A DNA stretch of 64,000 nucleotides. It comes from Oscillatoria sp. FACHB-1406. Its GTDB lineage: Bacteria > Cyanobacteriota > Cyanobacteriia > Cyanobacteriales > Spirulinaceae. Position 1 is the first letter of the stretch, and the number at the start of each line of letters is the position of its first letter. The stretch is taken from assembly GCF_014698145.1 (NCBI RefSeq), contig NZ_JACJSM010000001.1, positions 470,633 to 534,632 on the forward strand, in the 5' to 3' direction. Position numbers and translations under genes: made by a program. The notes under the pieces were generated by a model. That model was not told the DNA's origin, did no database searches, and saw nothing but the letters and a program-made list of their open reading frames with translations. This document shows positions 10,527 to 19,071 of this stretch, in pieces.

Positions 10527-11195
10527 ATGACTCTCAAGTGGTTCGAGCGATTAGATGCAAAACCTCGTTTGCTTCTCTCTATTGCTGTTACGGGATTAGT
10601 TTATTTTTTCCTGTCGCACGGATTAACCGCGATCGCGCGTGTTATTATTTCTTGGGATGCGGGCGTTATCGTCTTTTTAGTCTTAGTATGGCTGATGACG
10701 AAGGGTGCAACCGCTGCAATGATGCGAAAAAATGCCCAACGCCAAGACGAGAATCGATTGACGATTTTGAGTTTAGTGGTTGCTTCGGCTTGCATTAGTT
10801 TGCTCGCGATCGCGTTTTTATTGAAAGGTAGCAAAAATCTTCCCGAATGGCATCTCGAACTGCACGTCGCGCTCGGTGTCATTACGATTGTAGCTTCTTG
10901 GTTGCTCGCTCACACGATGTTCGCCCTTCATTACGCCCATCTCTACTACAATAGAGCTAATAATGACTCTCTCCCCGAAGGAGTAGAAGCGCTCGATTTT
11001 CCTCAAGAACATCAACCCGATTACTGGGATTTCTTTTACTTTTCCTTTGTTATTGGGATGACGGGACAGGTATCGGATGTTGCGATCGCTTCGCGCCCCA
11101 TGAGACGATTAGCCTTAATCCAGGGAATTATGAGTTTTTTCTTTAACACGGTAGTATTAGCCCTCACAATTAACCTCGTCGCCGGATTAATCTAA
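10527..11195 (+). CDS. DUF1345 family membrane protein
   Basis: 222 residues with about five membrane segments: LLSIAVTGLVYFFLSHGL, VIVFLVLVWLMTKGA, VVASACISLLAIAFLL, IVASWLLAHTMFALHYAHLYY and a final FFFNTVVLALTINLVAGLI. The motif ALHYAHLYY, then LDFPQEHQPDYWDFFYFSFVIGMTGQVSDVA, is characteristic of DUF1345. Function unknown. Its stop overlaps the stop of the convergent tail-protein gene by four bases. Confidence 0.85.
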   Translation: MTLKWFERLDAKPRLLLSIAVTGLVYFFLSHGLTAIARVIISWDAGVIVFLVLVWLMTKGATAAMMRKNAQRQDENRLTILSLVVASACISLLAIAFLLKGSKNLPEWHLELHVALGVITIVASWLLAHTMFALHYAHLYYNRANNDSLPEGVEALDFPQEHQPDYWDFFYFSFVIGMTGQVSDVAIASRPMRRLALIQGIMSFFFNTVVLALTINLVAGLI

Positions 11196-12235
11196 TCCCA
11201 GTTAGTAGATTGAACTTTTAAGTTGAGTTCATAGGTAGAAAAAGCAGGCTTTTCTCTCTCAATAATTTCTCGAACTAATTGCTCGTCAAATTGAAATGAA
11301 GGTGGATAACAAATCTTCACAATAAAGTGATAGGGACGACCTCCCCCTAACATTGAATCCGTACCCATCGAAGCTTTGCCTAAAATGAATCCTTGACTGG
11401 ACACTTCTTGAATTGAAATTTTCTGTTTTTCTTCCGGTAAATCGGACAAATCTAAGTCGATGTCAAAACTAGCATCCTCTAAATCTAATCCTGTATAAAG
11501 GCGTAGATAAAAAAGTAAACCTCGTCGCGTTCCCCGCCAGCGATAAAGTTTAATTGCATTCCGAATGAGACGGCGCTGTTCTTTAATATTCCAGCGTGGA
11601 TCGAGCGGAAAAGCCACCCAGTATTTCGCTAAAAAAGGAAGCATCGCTCTCGGAGCAGTGAGGGGATCGAGGTAAGCCCACAGTGTATCTAGGGTTTGAA
11701 TAGTAGGATCGAATGCTTGCTCGAAAAGACTGATTAATCGCCTAACAAAATCGATTTCTCCGTATAACGCTGGCAAATAGTTGATGTAAACAGTGGGAGG
11801 GCGAATAACAAGCTTAAAAACCTGGTACGCTACTAACCCTTTTTCACGGGTTTCAACAAAAACCTCAACTTGATAGTCGAGTTTAAGCTTCCAAAGTTCA
11901 TTTTTTGAATCGGCTCGTTCTTCAAAAAAATTTTCAGGAACTTGAAAAACGAGAGTAAAATAGATTGTCTCTTTCGCCTTAATTTGTTGATAAAAATCTT
12001 TTTCCCATTTACACCACAGTGGAGAAAAATCACCTTTGAGATTAACTTTCCAATGGATAGGGGTGTCCCCAGAATTTTCTAATTTCACTAACATTTCAGC
12101 GGGTACGCCGGGACGCAATGAAAGATTATTAGAAGCGTTATAGGTCAATTCTCTAGAATTTATTTCAACGGCTTCTAGCGGTCGCATTGAGGAGAGTTTA
12201 AAATCAAGGGTAGGTCGAGAAGGCGATGAGGTCAT
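11192..12235 (-). CDS. CIS baseplate protein, phage tail protein I (gpI / Afp12-like)
   Basis: 347 residues. The C-terminal two thirds match the tail-protein-I/TIGR02242 type: YLPALYGEIDFVRRLISLFEQ, LDTLWAYLDPLTAPRAMLPFLAKYW, and RWNIKEQRRLIRNAIKLYRWRGTRRGL. In contractile tails this protein joins the gp6/J wedge to the fibre attachment site. The first about 125 residues are an extra beta-sandwich-like domain (LRPGVPAEMLVKLENSGDTP). A related design occurs in the two membrane proteins of the same block. It is the last gene of the minus-strand baseplate block; 120 bp separates it from gp6/J. Confidence 0.85.
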   Translation of the reverse strand: MTSSPSRPTLDFKLSSMRPLEAVEINSRELTYNASNNLSLRPGVPAEMLVKLENSGDTPIHWKVNLKGDFSPLWCKWEKDFYQQIKAKETIYFTLVFQVPENFFEERADSKNELWKLKLDYQVEVFVETREKGLVAYQVFKLVIRPPTVYINYLPALYGEIDFVRRLISLFEQAFDPTIQTLDTLWAYLDPLTAPRAMLPFLAKYWVAFPLDPRWNIKEQRRLIRNAIKLYRWRGTRRGLLFYLRLYTGLDLEDASFDIDLDLSDLPEEKQKISIQEVSSQGFILGKASMGTDSMLGGGRPYHFIVKICYPPSFQFDEQLVREIIEREKPAFSTYELNLKVQSTNWD

Positions 12236-12355
12236 TTTTAATCGATGATAAACAATGACTAGGCGATCGGGAAATGTTTTGAAATTACCATCGCACCCCC
12301 GTAAGGGTCAATTTTCGTTTAGTCGGATTTAAATTTCTCTATCGAACGATAAGAG

Positions 12356-14659
12356 CTAGTCAACAAAATCAACTCTATGACCATACTTATCTTCATTGTG
12401 AGGCTCTGCCCAAGAGCAAATTAGTTCGTATTTAGACAACGCTATTTCGGACTCCGGTAGATTCATACAGAGCCAGCCTTGGAGGTGATCGATAATTCGG
12501 AAGAGTTTTGCCGAGCGGATGCGGACTTCCGGCACTTTTTGCTGGCACCAGGTAATAATATCGGCTTCGTATAGCGTTCTTCCCCATTCCCATCCTTTCT
12601 CTTTAAATCCTCCGACAGTTGGATTGAGAAAGCGATAGAGTTGAGTCAATATCTCTTTTTGAAAATTCTCCCGTTCGAGGAGAGAAGCATAGCGAACTGT
12701 TCGGTCTACGATCGCTTCTATTTCAACTTTTACACCGACATAGGTTGGAGTATCAAAAACAACTTGGATCCCTAAAGGTTTGCGATCGCTAATATATAGC
12801 TTGAGTTCGGGTTCGATCTTTTTAAGATTAAAATCTTTCGGATGGATGCCGCGAGAATCGAGGTAACTGCGATCGGCATCGGGAACGACGAGTAGGCGCA
12901 CCATTCCCGGTGTTGTTTGCTCGGAATCGCTAACGCAGCGCGCGCGAGCCACGCCCTTAAATTGCTTAACCACGCGCTGGAAATCCTCTGGAGTGACGGC
13001 ACACTCGCGAGTCCGCAGCAATTCAGGAATCCGAATAATCGCTTGTTCCAGGGATTCCGCTTCTTCTCCTCTCTCCGCTCCCTTGGGATTGATAACACTT
13101 TTCACGTAAGGAATCGCTGACTTCAGAACCGTTAACGTTCCCGCCCGCACATTACCGCGCTCTCCGCCACCAGAGCGATACTTGGTCATGTAAATTTCGG
13201 CTTCCGGAGGCGGCACTTTCCCGTACTGCCAGGAAGATACGGGAATATTATTGAGATCTAACTCGGTCAGAGGGGCGGGATCGACCAAATGAACGGGCTT
13301 TCCGGTAGAACGCCGCACTAAATTTCCTCCTCCTTGGGTCATCCGACGCTCGCGAGTCAGTTGTTTTAGCTGTCCCGGTTCGCGAACCAAAGGACCGAAC
13401 TGAACCGTTCCCGATAGTGAATCGATCGTATAGTGCGGATCGTCGGGACCGGAGTTGGCGAAATTAGCAACCTCTTGCCAAGCTTCTTCTTGTTCGAGTT
13501 CTTGACTGAGGAGTTGCACGGCAATATGTTCGTCAACTTCCCGCATCAGAACGGGTTGACTCTTCAGTTCAAAGGTTTGACCGGGTTTACCGTTACTGAT
13601 ACCGAGTAGTTCTCTGACAATTTCGATACACTCGGTTGCATCTACCGAACCGCCAATGGCGCGAACAGACAAACCGGTAATTCTCGGCGAACTAATATAA
13701 CAACTTTGTCGTTCTCCTGAGACTCGTCGATAAACACAACGCAACCAATGCCCGGTATATTGGGTATCGAGGTTCGTTTTCGGCCAGTTTTGCGGAAGAT
13801 GCAAGATAGCATCCGCCCCATCGGTTAAAGAATTAGCGCCTTGCCAGCCGTCCTTACTATCAAAATTAAATCCTTTGGTGCGATCGTCTTCTTTATGGCG
13901 GAGAATGTCAGACTGCCATTCTCGACCGTTCCACGCTTCCCACTGTAGTGGAGGATTGTCGGGATTAATTCCCGTTCCAGTGGCGGGTTGACCTTTAAAC
14001 GTCACAGCCAAGACATTCCCCGCTAGCGATTCTCGCTCGTCTCGATCTTCGAGAACGAGATAGAAGCAGTCGTAGAGCGCAGATTGCTCGAAAAGTTCGA
14101 CCTCGCCGATATCGTCCCACTGACGATTTTGTTCGTGCTGCAAGTTAACGAAGGGATTGCGGAGGGTGTAAGGTCGATCCTTTTGGGGAGCGTCCTCTAG
14201 CCTGTCTTCTGGTTGAATTTGAGAGGTGAGGAAATGTTTGATTTGAGGATTGCCGACGAATAGTTCTCGATCGGTGGTAAAAATAATGGCTTCGTCGGTT
14301 TCCGTGCGCGTGGTAGCCACTTCAGTCCTAATCGGAATCCGAACCGGGTTGGGTTGGGCGGCGGTTAAATAAAAGGTGAGTTCGGTTTGGGCGGCGTTAG
14401 GAGGACTCAGGCGAATGCCCAATAATTCTAAAAAAACAATATAGTTTCGGAGGGGAACTTGATTGAACCGCAAGAGCATTTGGTCGGTCAGCCATGCGAA
14501 CAGTTCAATTAGAGTAATTCCGGGATCGCCGGGGTTGTGATTCGTCCATTCGGGACAGTATCGAGGAATCCGAAGCAAGCATTCTTCGAGTAAGTCTTCA
14601 AAGGTGCGATCGTCGAGGTTAGGTTTATCGAGTTTGGGTAAAAAGTTATACTCTCTCAT
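12356..14659 (-). CDS. CIS baseplate wedge protein (gp6 / baseplate J, Afp11-like)
   Basis: 767 residues. The N-terminus DRTFEDLLEECLLRIPRYCPEWTNHNPGDPGITLIELFAWLTDQ is the usual opening of the 'putative baseplate assembly protein' family of extracellular and cyanobacterial CIS (Afp11 equivalent). The C-terminal third (ECAVTPEDFQRVVKQFKGVARARC, then the IQVVFDTPTYVGVKVEIEA stretch) corresponds to the J/gp6 core domain. This protein forms the wedge that triggers sheath contraction. The start codon overlaps the gp25 stop (ATGA), so the two are translationally coupled. Confidence 0.92.
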   Translation of the reverse strand: MREYNFLPKLDKPNLDDRTFEDLLEECLLRIPRYCPEWTNHNPGDPGITLIELFAWLTDQMLLRFNQVPLRNYIVFLELLGIRLSPPNAAQTELTFYLTAAQPNPVRIPIRTEVATTRTETDEAIIFTTDRELFVGNPQIKHFLTSQIQPEDRLEDAPQKDRPYTLRNPFVNLQHEQNRQWDDIGEVELFEQSALYDCFYLVLEDRDERESLAGNVLAVTFKGQPATGTGINPDNPPLQWEAWNGREWQSDILRHKEDDRTKGFNFDSKDGWQGANSLTDGADAILHLPQNWPKTNLDTQYTGHWLRCVYRRVSGERQSCYISSPRITGLSVRAIGGSVDATECIEIVRELLGISNGKPGQTFELKSQPVLMREVDEHIAVQLLSQELEQEEAWQEVANFANSGPDDPHYTIDSLSGTVQFGPLVREPGQLKQLTRERRMTQGGGNLVRRSTGKPVHLVDPAPLTELDLNNIPVSSWQYGKVPPPEAEIYMTKYRSGGGERGNVRAGTLTVLKSAIPYVKSVINPKGAERGEEAESLEQAIIRIPELLRTRECAVTPEDFQRVVKQFKGVARARCVSDSEQTTPGMVRLLVVPDADRSYLDSRGIHPKDFNLKKIEPELKLYISDRKPLGIQVVFDTPTYVGVKVEIEAIVDRTVRYASLLERENFQKEILTQLYRFLNPTVGGFKEKGWEWGRTLYEADIITWCQQKVPEVRIRSAKLFRIIDHLQGWLCMNLPESEIALSKYELICSWAEPHNEDKYGHRVDFVD

Positions 14660-15072
14660 GGGGATAAATTTTCTTGGGGCATGAGATAGAAGGGATAGAC
14701 CAAACTGCGGCTGTCCGGGCTATTTTTGGGGCGGTATTGAATATGAATCCCTACAACCCCTCGAATGGGATCTGGATCTGTCCGCACTTGCTCTAAAATA
14801 ATTCGAGGTTCCCACATTTCCAAGGCTTCTTCGACATAAAGGCGAATCATGAGAAGGGTTTGGATGTTTAAGGGTTCAAAAACCAGTTCGGAAAGACGGC
14901 AGCCAAAGTTGGGTCGGTAAACGCGCTCCCCCAAACTGGTTCGCAGAATAATAATAATCGATTCGTCGAGGTTTTGTCCGCTGTCGCTGAGTTGGAGGCT
15001 TCCTTGGACGCTGATGCGAAGGGGAAAAGCAACTCCAGCACCGATATAGTCAGATGGGGTATTTTGGGGCAT
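14656..15072 (-). CDS. CIS baseplate protein, gp25-like (Afp9-like)
   Basis: 138 residues. The gp25/IraD-like domain is recognisable by SIIIILRTSLGERVYRPNFGCRLSELVFEP and the following L..R.YVEEALEMWEPRI. In contractile systems gp25 sits where the first sheath ring meets the baseplate and helps start sheath polymerisation; the E-P-R-I segment is the conserved hallmark. It heads the short gp25-gp6-gpI unit and a 315-bp upstream gap carries the probable promoter and a tnpB remnant. Confidence 0.9.
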   Translation of the reverse strand: MPQNTPSDYIGAGVAFPLRISVQGSLQLSDSGQNLDESIIIILRTSLGERVYRPNFGCRLSELVFEPLNIQTLLMIRLYVEEALEMWEPRIILEQVRTDPDPIRGVVGIHIQYRPKNSPDSRSLVYPFYLMPQENLSP

Positions 15073-15303
15073 ATTTCCGTTCTGTAGGTTCGATCGCTCG
15101 AAAATAACTGGGCGAGCTTTGGATTCGGTAAGTTAAGAAAGCAGTTGTCGAGAAAATTGGCTTAGAAATGACAGTTTGAAGGATTAAAATACTTGAAAAA
15201 AGCCATCCTTTTGGAATGTGCGATAATGCTAGCAGGCAAAAAGCCGATCGCTGCGGTTTATCGGGGACTTTCGCTTCTGTGCTGTTTCTGATGAGGGAGA
15301 GCG

Positions 15304-15387
15304 GGTGGTGTACGGTTAGTATACAACAAGGCTTTAGCCGAACGCATTCAACGCAAGGGACTCAAAATATCTGACCTGTTAAAGTGA
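15304..15387 (+). pseudogene. Remnant of a TnpB (IS200/IS605 OrfB) N-terminal region
   Basis: The frame from 15304 reads GGVRLVYNKALAERIQRK and stops at 15385-15387. The intact TnpB at 24.5 kb has CVRLVYNKALAARTQS at the same place, and the DNA identity is obvious (TACAACAAGGCTTT shared). No start, no RuvC motifs and no zinc ribbon remain, so it is a decayed insertion scar. It ends exactly where the next gene starts (TGATG). Confidence 0.7.
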
Positions 15388-16055
15388 TGGATCGTCTAAA
15401 AAGTTCGCAATTTCTCAATGCTTTTGATAACCAAATGAATCATTTGATGAATTTGGGAAGTGAAAGAATGGAGCAACAGTCGATCGATCTGATTATCGTG
15501 GTGGCCGATGCGATCGCAGCCCTCGAAAAGGAGTGCGATCGCCTCCAAGAACAGATTAATAGCGATTTAGCCCCGACAGCGGAAGCGGTGGCACGAGAGA
15601 GCGAGTTACAAGGGGTTAGGGAGGAACTAATCCGAATCGTCCAACAATGTCAAGGAATTTCTCGTCCTTCTCCTTCCCTTAAAGAGTTGAAAGTTTCTTT
15701 AGGGAATTGGCGACAGCGTTTTTTGGAGGTGTTTGGCGCGATCGTGTTGGCGAAAACGCGAGAGGAAGCAAGACAGCAACGCAATTTGCTCTCGACGCAA
15801 CTGAAGCTGACGCAGGAACGAGTTCTCAATAGCACTTTGGACAATAGCGTTAAACTCGAATACCTCAAAGAGTTATTGAGTTTGGAAGATCGCCTGCAAC
15901 CGATGAGTGGGTTTCAAGGGGAAATGAATCAATTGACTCAGCTTAAGCGAGAGTTAGAACGGGTGTGGGAGGGATTGAAGGGAATTGAGAGTCGCTTGGG
16001 GCTAAAAGGTCTACCGATGGAAATACGAGGCTTTACCGACGATGATAAAGATTAA
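15387..16055 (+). CDS. Coiled-coil protein of unknown function within the CIS locus
   Basis: 222 residues from ATG 15387 (an in-frame GTG lies one codon earlier). The sequence is highly charged and almost entirely helical, with heptad-like stretches (VVADAIAALEKECDRLQEQI, EARQQRNLLSTQLKLTQERV, LTQLKRELERVWEGLKGIESR). There is no signal peptide or membrane segment. I recognise no family. It is the only plus-strand gene in the baseplate/anchor block, divergent from gp25 and convergent with the TM beta-sandwich gene, so its link to the CIS is positional only. Confidence 0.6.
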   Translation: MDRLKSSQFLNAFDNQMNHLMNLGSERMEQQSIDLIIVVADAIAALEKECDRLQEQINSDLAPTAEAVARESELQGVREELIRIVQQCQGISRPSPSLKELKVSLGNWRQRFLEVFGAIVLAKTREEARQQRNLLSTQLKLTQERVLNSTLDNSVKLEYLKELLSLEDRLQPMSGFQGEMNQLTQLKRELERVWEGLKGIESRLGLKGLPMEIRGFTDDDKD

Positions 16056-16071
16056 ATGAATTAAATTAAAG

Positions 16072-16095
16072 TTTAAAAATGTTTCGCTCCGAAAC
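16072..16095 (-). terminator. Probable intrinsic terminator of the anchor operon
   Basis: GTTTCG at 16081-16086 pairs with CGAAAC at 16090-16095 over a CTC loop. Read on the minus strand the stem is followed by ATTTTT. It sits 16 bp past the stop of the TM beta-sandwich gene, between two convergent genes. Confidence 0.5.
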
Positions 16096-16110
16096 GAAAA
16101 GAACAAAAAC

Positions 16111-19071
16111 TCAGTTCGCTACCGGAGGTTTCTCTAAAGGCTCTAGCTTAGAAGGTTCTGCGGTTGATGGCGATCGCCGCTCCCCTTCAGATTTTTCCGA
16201 GGGTGACGATTGGCTCGGAACAGAACGATTGGGATCGTAAGTTTGGATGGACAGGGGAAACTTAGCTAACACGCCAAATTGATTGCTAACTTGCAAGATC
16301 AAATTTTGCTGCATAACTTCGGGTGATAGTGTCAAGCGATAAGAGTCGCTTAAACCGAATTCTCCTGCAAACGGGAGTAATTCTACCTTCGTTCCTTCAC
16401 TTCCTGGTCCTTTTACCACCCAAGAAATATCGAAAATTACGGGAAGACCGAATTGAATGGGGTAAAGGCTCGAGGAATTGGGGAGAACCGGCTGGTCGTT
16501 AACTTTTACCTCCATTGTATAAGGAGCTTTGTTAACTTTAACCGTGCCGCTATTCTGGCTTAATGTGCCTGTTTTTCCGTCCGCACTCTGAGTTTCCAGA
16601 ACCAGTTGAAAGGAGTATTCTCCTTGCGGTAATATCCCAGTTGGCACATTTTTACACTTCATCGATTCGCCCGGTTGGCGAGGAAACTCGCAGAATTGAC
16701 GAAGATCGTTAGGATATTGATATCTTTTTAGATCGACGGATTTTCCGTCCGCAGAAATAGCTTTAATTGTTAAAGATTGAAGGTTTTTCGGGTTCCCAAT
16801 CTCCCAACTCAAAAGCGAGGAACTATTTGGAGAAGCTCCGCTAGCTTGACTCACTCCTAAAGATGAGATTTTGAAAGGAGGTTCGGGCTTAGGGATGATT
16901 TTTAGCGGATTGAGCGATTCGAGAGTATCGAGCGTTTTTTCGTTTTTCGATAGCTCGATTTTGAATTGATAGTCTTCAGCAGCTAAGGCAATACTATTAA
17001 TTTGAACTTGACAAACTAAATTTTTTGGGCTAGATAAACTACAGTCAAGATTGGGAGGTTGAAGCGAGTTTTGTGCTTCTAAGATTGGAGAAATTGAGAG
17101 CGTTTTACTAGCTTTTTGCTCTTCAACTTTGTAGTTGTACTTGTAAGCATTATTTTTACGATCTGTCAAGAGGACTTGAAGGGTTGAAAGCGGCTTTAGT
17201 TTGTCGATATTGAAGATATCCCAAGTAGCGATAATGACCTCTTTAGTCGCCTGCTGGTAAACCGAGCGATTGAAAAATAAATTTTGTAGGATTTTTTTCG
17301 GATTAGCGATTTCGATAATGTCAGTCTTTTTTGCGTCGGCAATTTTGCGATCGCTTCTTTTTCTAAATCCTAACAGCGATCGGCGTTCTATCGGAAAAAG
17401 TTCGAGTCGAAAATTATACTTGCCTGCTTTCTCGATCGTCGTCGAAAGATCGCAACTCAGAAGTTCGCGACGAGGGGAGATACATTGAAGTTTTTCGACT
17501 TTCTCCCGACTCTCGACACGCTCTACTTGCTCTGCATTATCTTTCCCTAAAGCGATGCTTTGAGAAGGCAGTTTTTCCGAAATAGATTGACTGCTAGCAG
17601 ACGTTTTGCGGGTATAACTTTGAGGAATTGCAGCGTTAAATACATAGGTTGCTTTACTCGCTTCTTGACCTTCTCCATCGATCGCCGTAACCTGTAACTG
17701 ACTCAGTTGGCTCAAACGCTCGATTTCCCAATGGAGTTGTACGGGAGTATTTTCGTCTTCTTGAAATTTTTGAGAACTTTTTCCTTCGCTACTGTAAGGA
17801 TAAATTTTGGAAATTTTAGGAAGAGGAGGAAGATATAAGAGCTTCCAAAGCAGTATGCCAAAACCTAATAAAATTAGAAAGATTATTAAACTGATGACCC
17901 AAAGAGGGCGTGCTTTCCAAATTAAGCGACCCGGCGGTAAGGATGGCGCAACTCGAGGCGGTTTATTAGTTTTAGCTAAGATGAAAGAATTCGCATTTTC
18001 GAGTTCCACATCAAACGGAATTTCCCATCCTTTCCCCCAAAAAGGGCGAAGCCAAGATTTCCAGCGGCGCAGTCGAGCGACTAAAACAACAGTAGCTTTT
18101 GTTCCAGGCGAAGTTTGAAGGGGGCAAGGTGCAAAAGTATAAGTAAACATTGAGGCTAAATCCTTAGCTCGCATTAGGATTTCTCTCTCGATATTGCCCT
18201 CGTTAGAGATTTGAATAACAAATTCAGCCTGATTAGAAAAACGTCGGTGCTTTTGTGGAATCGTTTGAACGAGCGGTGACATCTCGACTTCAAGACTGTC
18301 ATCCGGTTCGATTTGTAAATAAATGATATCCAGCATAACTGCATCGCTTTTATTATTAGAAATTAAGCGAAGAGTCGGGTTATAAATTCCTGCTGGGGTA
18401 TAGCGAGGGGGAGACAGATAAAGTAGCAGTTTTCCAGTTTGCCCGGGATTAAGTTCTAAACCTTGAGTTTCTCGGACTAAACCCGGTATATCGAGATCGC
18501 TTTCTGGATATTTGATAGCGTACCAATGCTTATCTAAGTCCGGACAAGTTAAATAAAATCGATCGGTGCGATCGGATAAATTTCTTACTGTAACCGTTAC
18601 TTCTAATCGCTCGCCAGAGTTTAAAAGATGGGGGTTGCTCGCATTTGTAGCGGGTTGTACGATGAATTCAGATTGATTGAAACCTGTGAGATCTTCCTGA
18701 ATTTGGAAAACTCGAAGTTGCTGGGAACGACGAAAAGGAGGAGAATCGGGGTAATGAAGGGGCGCTTTAATTAATATTTCGTAGTTGTAAGTAATGGCTT
18801 CTGCGTAAGCGGGGACATCGAATATTAATGTGACATTTCCCGTCTTTCCAGCTTCTAACTCTAAAGAAGGGGGATCGAAGGTAGACCATTTTTCTAAGGG
18901 CTTAGATTGTAAGTCTAAACTAGAAATCCATAGGTTAATATTTGCTTTTGTTTTACCTAAGTTTTCAATGATATACTGTCGTTTTTTTCTTTCCCCTAGT
19001 TTGGCTCTTTGACTTTCTATAGAAAGCTCTTTCTCATCTAAAAATAGTGGATTTTGAGTAGCACTCTGCAT
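16111..19071 (-). CDS. Large single-pass membrane protein with beta-sandwich (Ig-like) repeats, probable CIS anchor
   Basis: 986 residues. The N-terminal about 380 residues look like repeated beta-sandwich domains with the pattern LEAGKTGNVTLIFDVP and LNPGQTGKLLLYLSPP, of the kind found in COG1470-type proteins. One strong membrane segment lies at about 388-410 (PLWVISLIIFLILLGFGILLW). The C-terminal about 570 residues are again beta-rich repeats (LPPLPKISKIYPYSSEG, then QLQVTAIDGEGQEASK, LQSLTIKAISADGKSVDLKRY). A proline/serine-rich tail ends the protein. The start overlaps the WD40 gene by 38 bp. Location in the baseplate block suggests a tail-fibre or baseplate extension that ties the CIS to a membrane, as reported for the Anabaena thylakoid CIS; that role is inferred. 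Confidence 0.7.
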   Translation of the reverse strand: MQSATQNPLFLDEKELSIESQRAKLGERKKRQYIIENLGKTKANINLWISSLDLQSKPLEKWSTFDPPSLELEAGKTGNVTLIFDVPAYAEAITYNYEILIKAPLHYPDSPPFRRSQQLRVFQIQEDLTGFNQSEFIVQPATNASNPHLLNSGERLEVTVTVRNLSDRTDRFYLTCPDLDKHWYAIKYPESDLDIPGLVRETQGLELNPGQTGKLLLYLSPPRYTPAGIYNPTLRLISNNKSDAVMLDIIYLQIEPDDSLEVEMSPLVQTIPQKHRRFSNQAEFVIQISNEGNIEREILMRAKDLASMFTYTFAPCPLQTSPGTKATVVLVARLRRWKSWLRPFWGKGWEIPFDVELENANSFILAKTNKPPRVAPSLPPGRLIWKARPLWVISLIIFLILLGFGILLWKLLYLPPLPKISKIYPYSSEGKSSQKFQEDENTPVQLHWEIERLSQLSQLQVTAIDGEGQEASKATYVFNAAIPQSYTRKTSASSQSISEKLPSQSIALGKDNAEQVERVESREKVEKLQCISPRRELLSCDLSTTIEKAGKYNFRLELFPIERRSLLGFRKRSDRKIADAKKTDIIEIANPKKILQNLFFNRSVYQQATKEVIIATWDIFNIDKLKPLSTLQVLLTDRKNNAYKYNYKVEEQKASKTLSISPILEAQNSLQPPNLDCSLSSPKNLVCQVQINSIALAAEDYQFKIELSKNEKTLDTLESLNPLKIIPKPEPPFKISSLGVSQASGASPNSSSLLSWEIGNPKNLQSLTIKAISADGKSVDLKRYQYPNDLRQFCEFPRQPGESMKCKNVPTGILPQGEYSFQLVLETQSADGKTGTLSQNSGTVKVNKAPYTMEVKVNDQPVLPNSSSLYPIQFGLPVIFDISWVVKGPGSEGTKVELLPFAGEFGLSDSYRLTLSPEVMQQNLILQVSNQFGVLAKFPLSIQTYDPNRSVPSQSSPSEKSEGERRSPSTAEPSKLEPLEKPPVAN

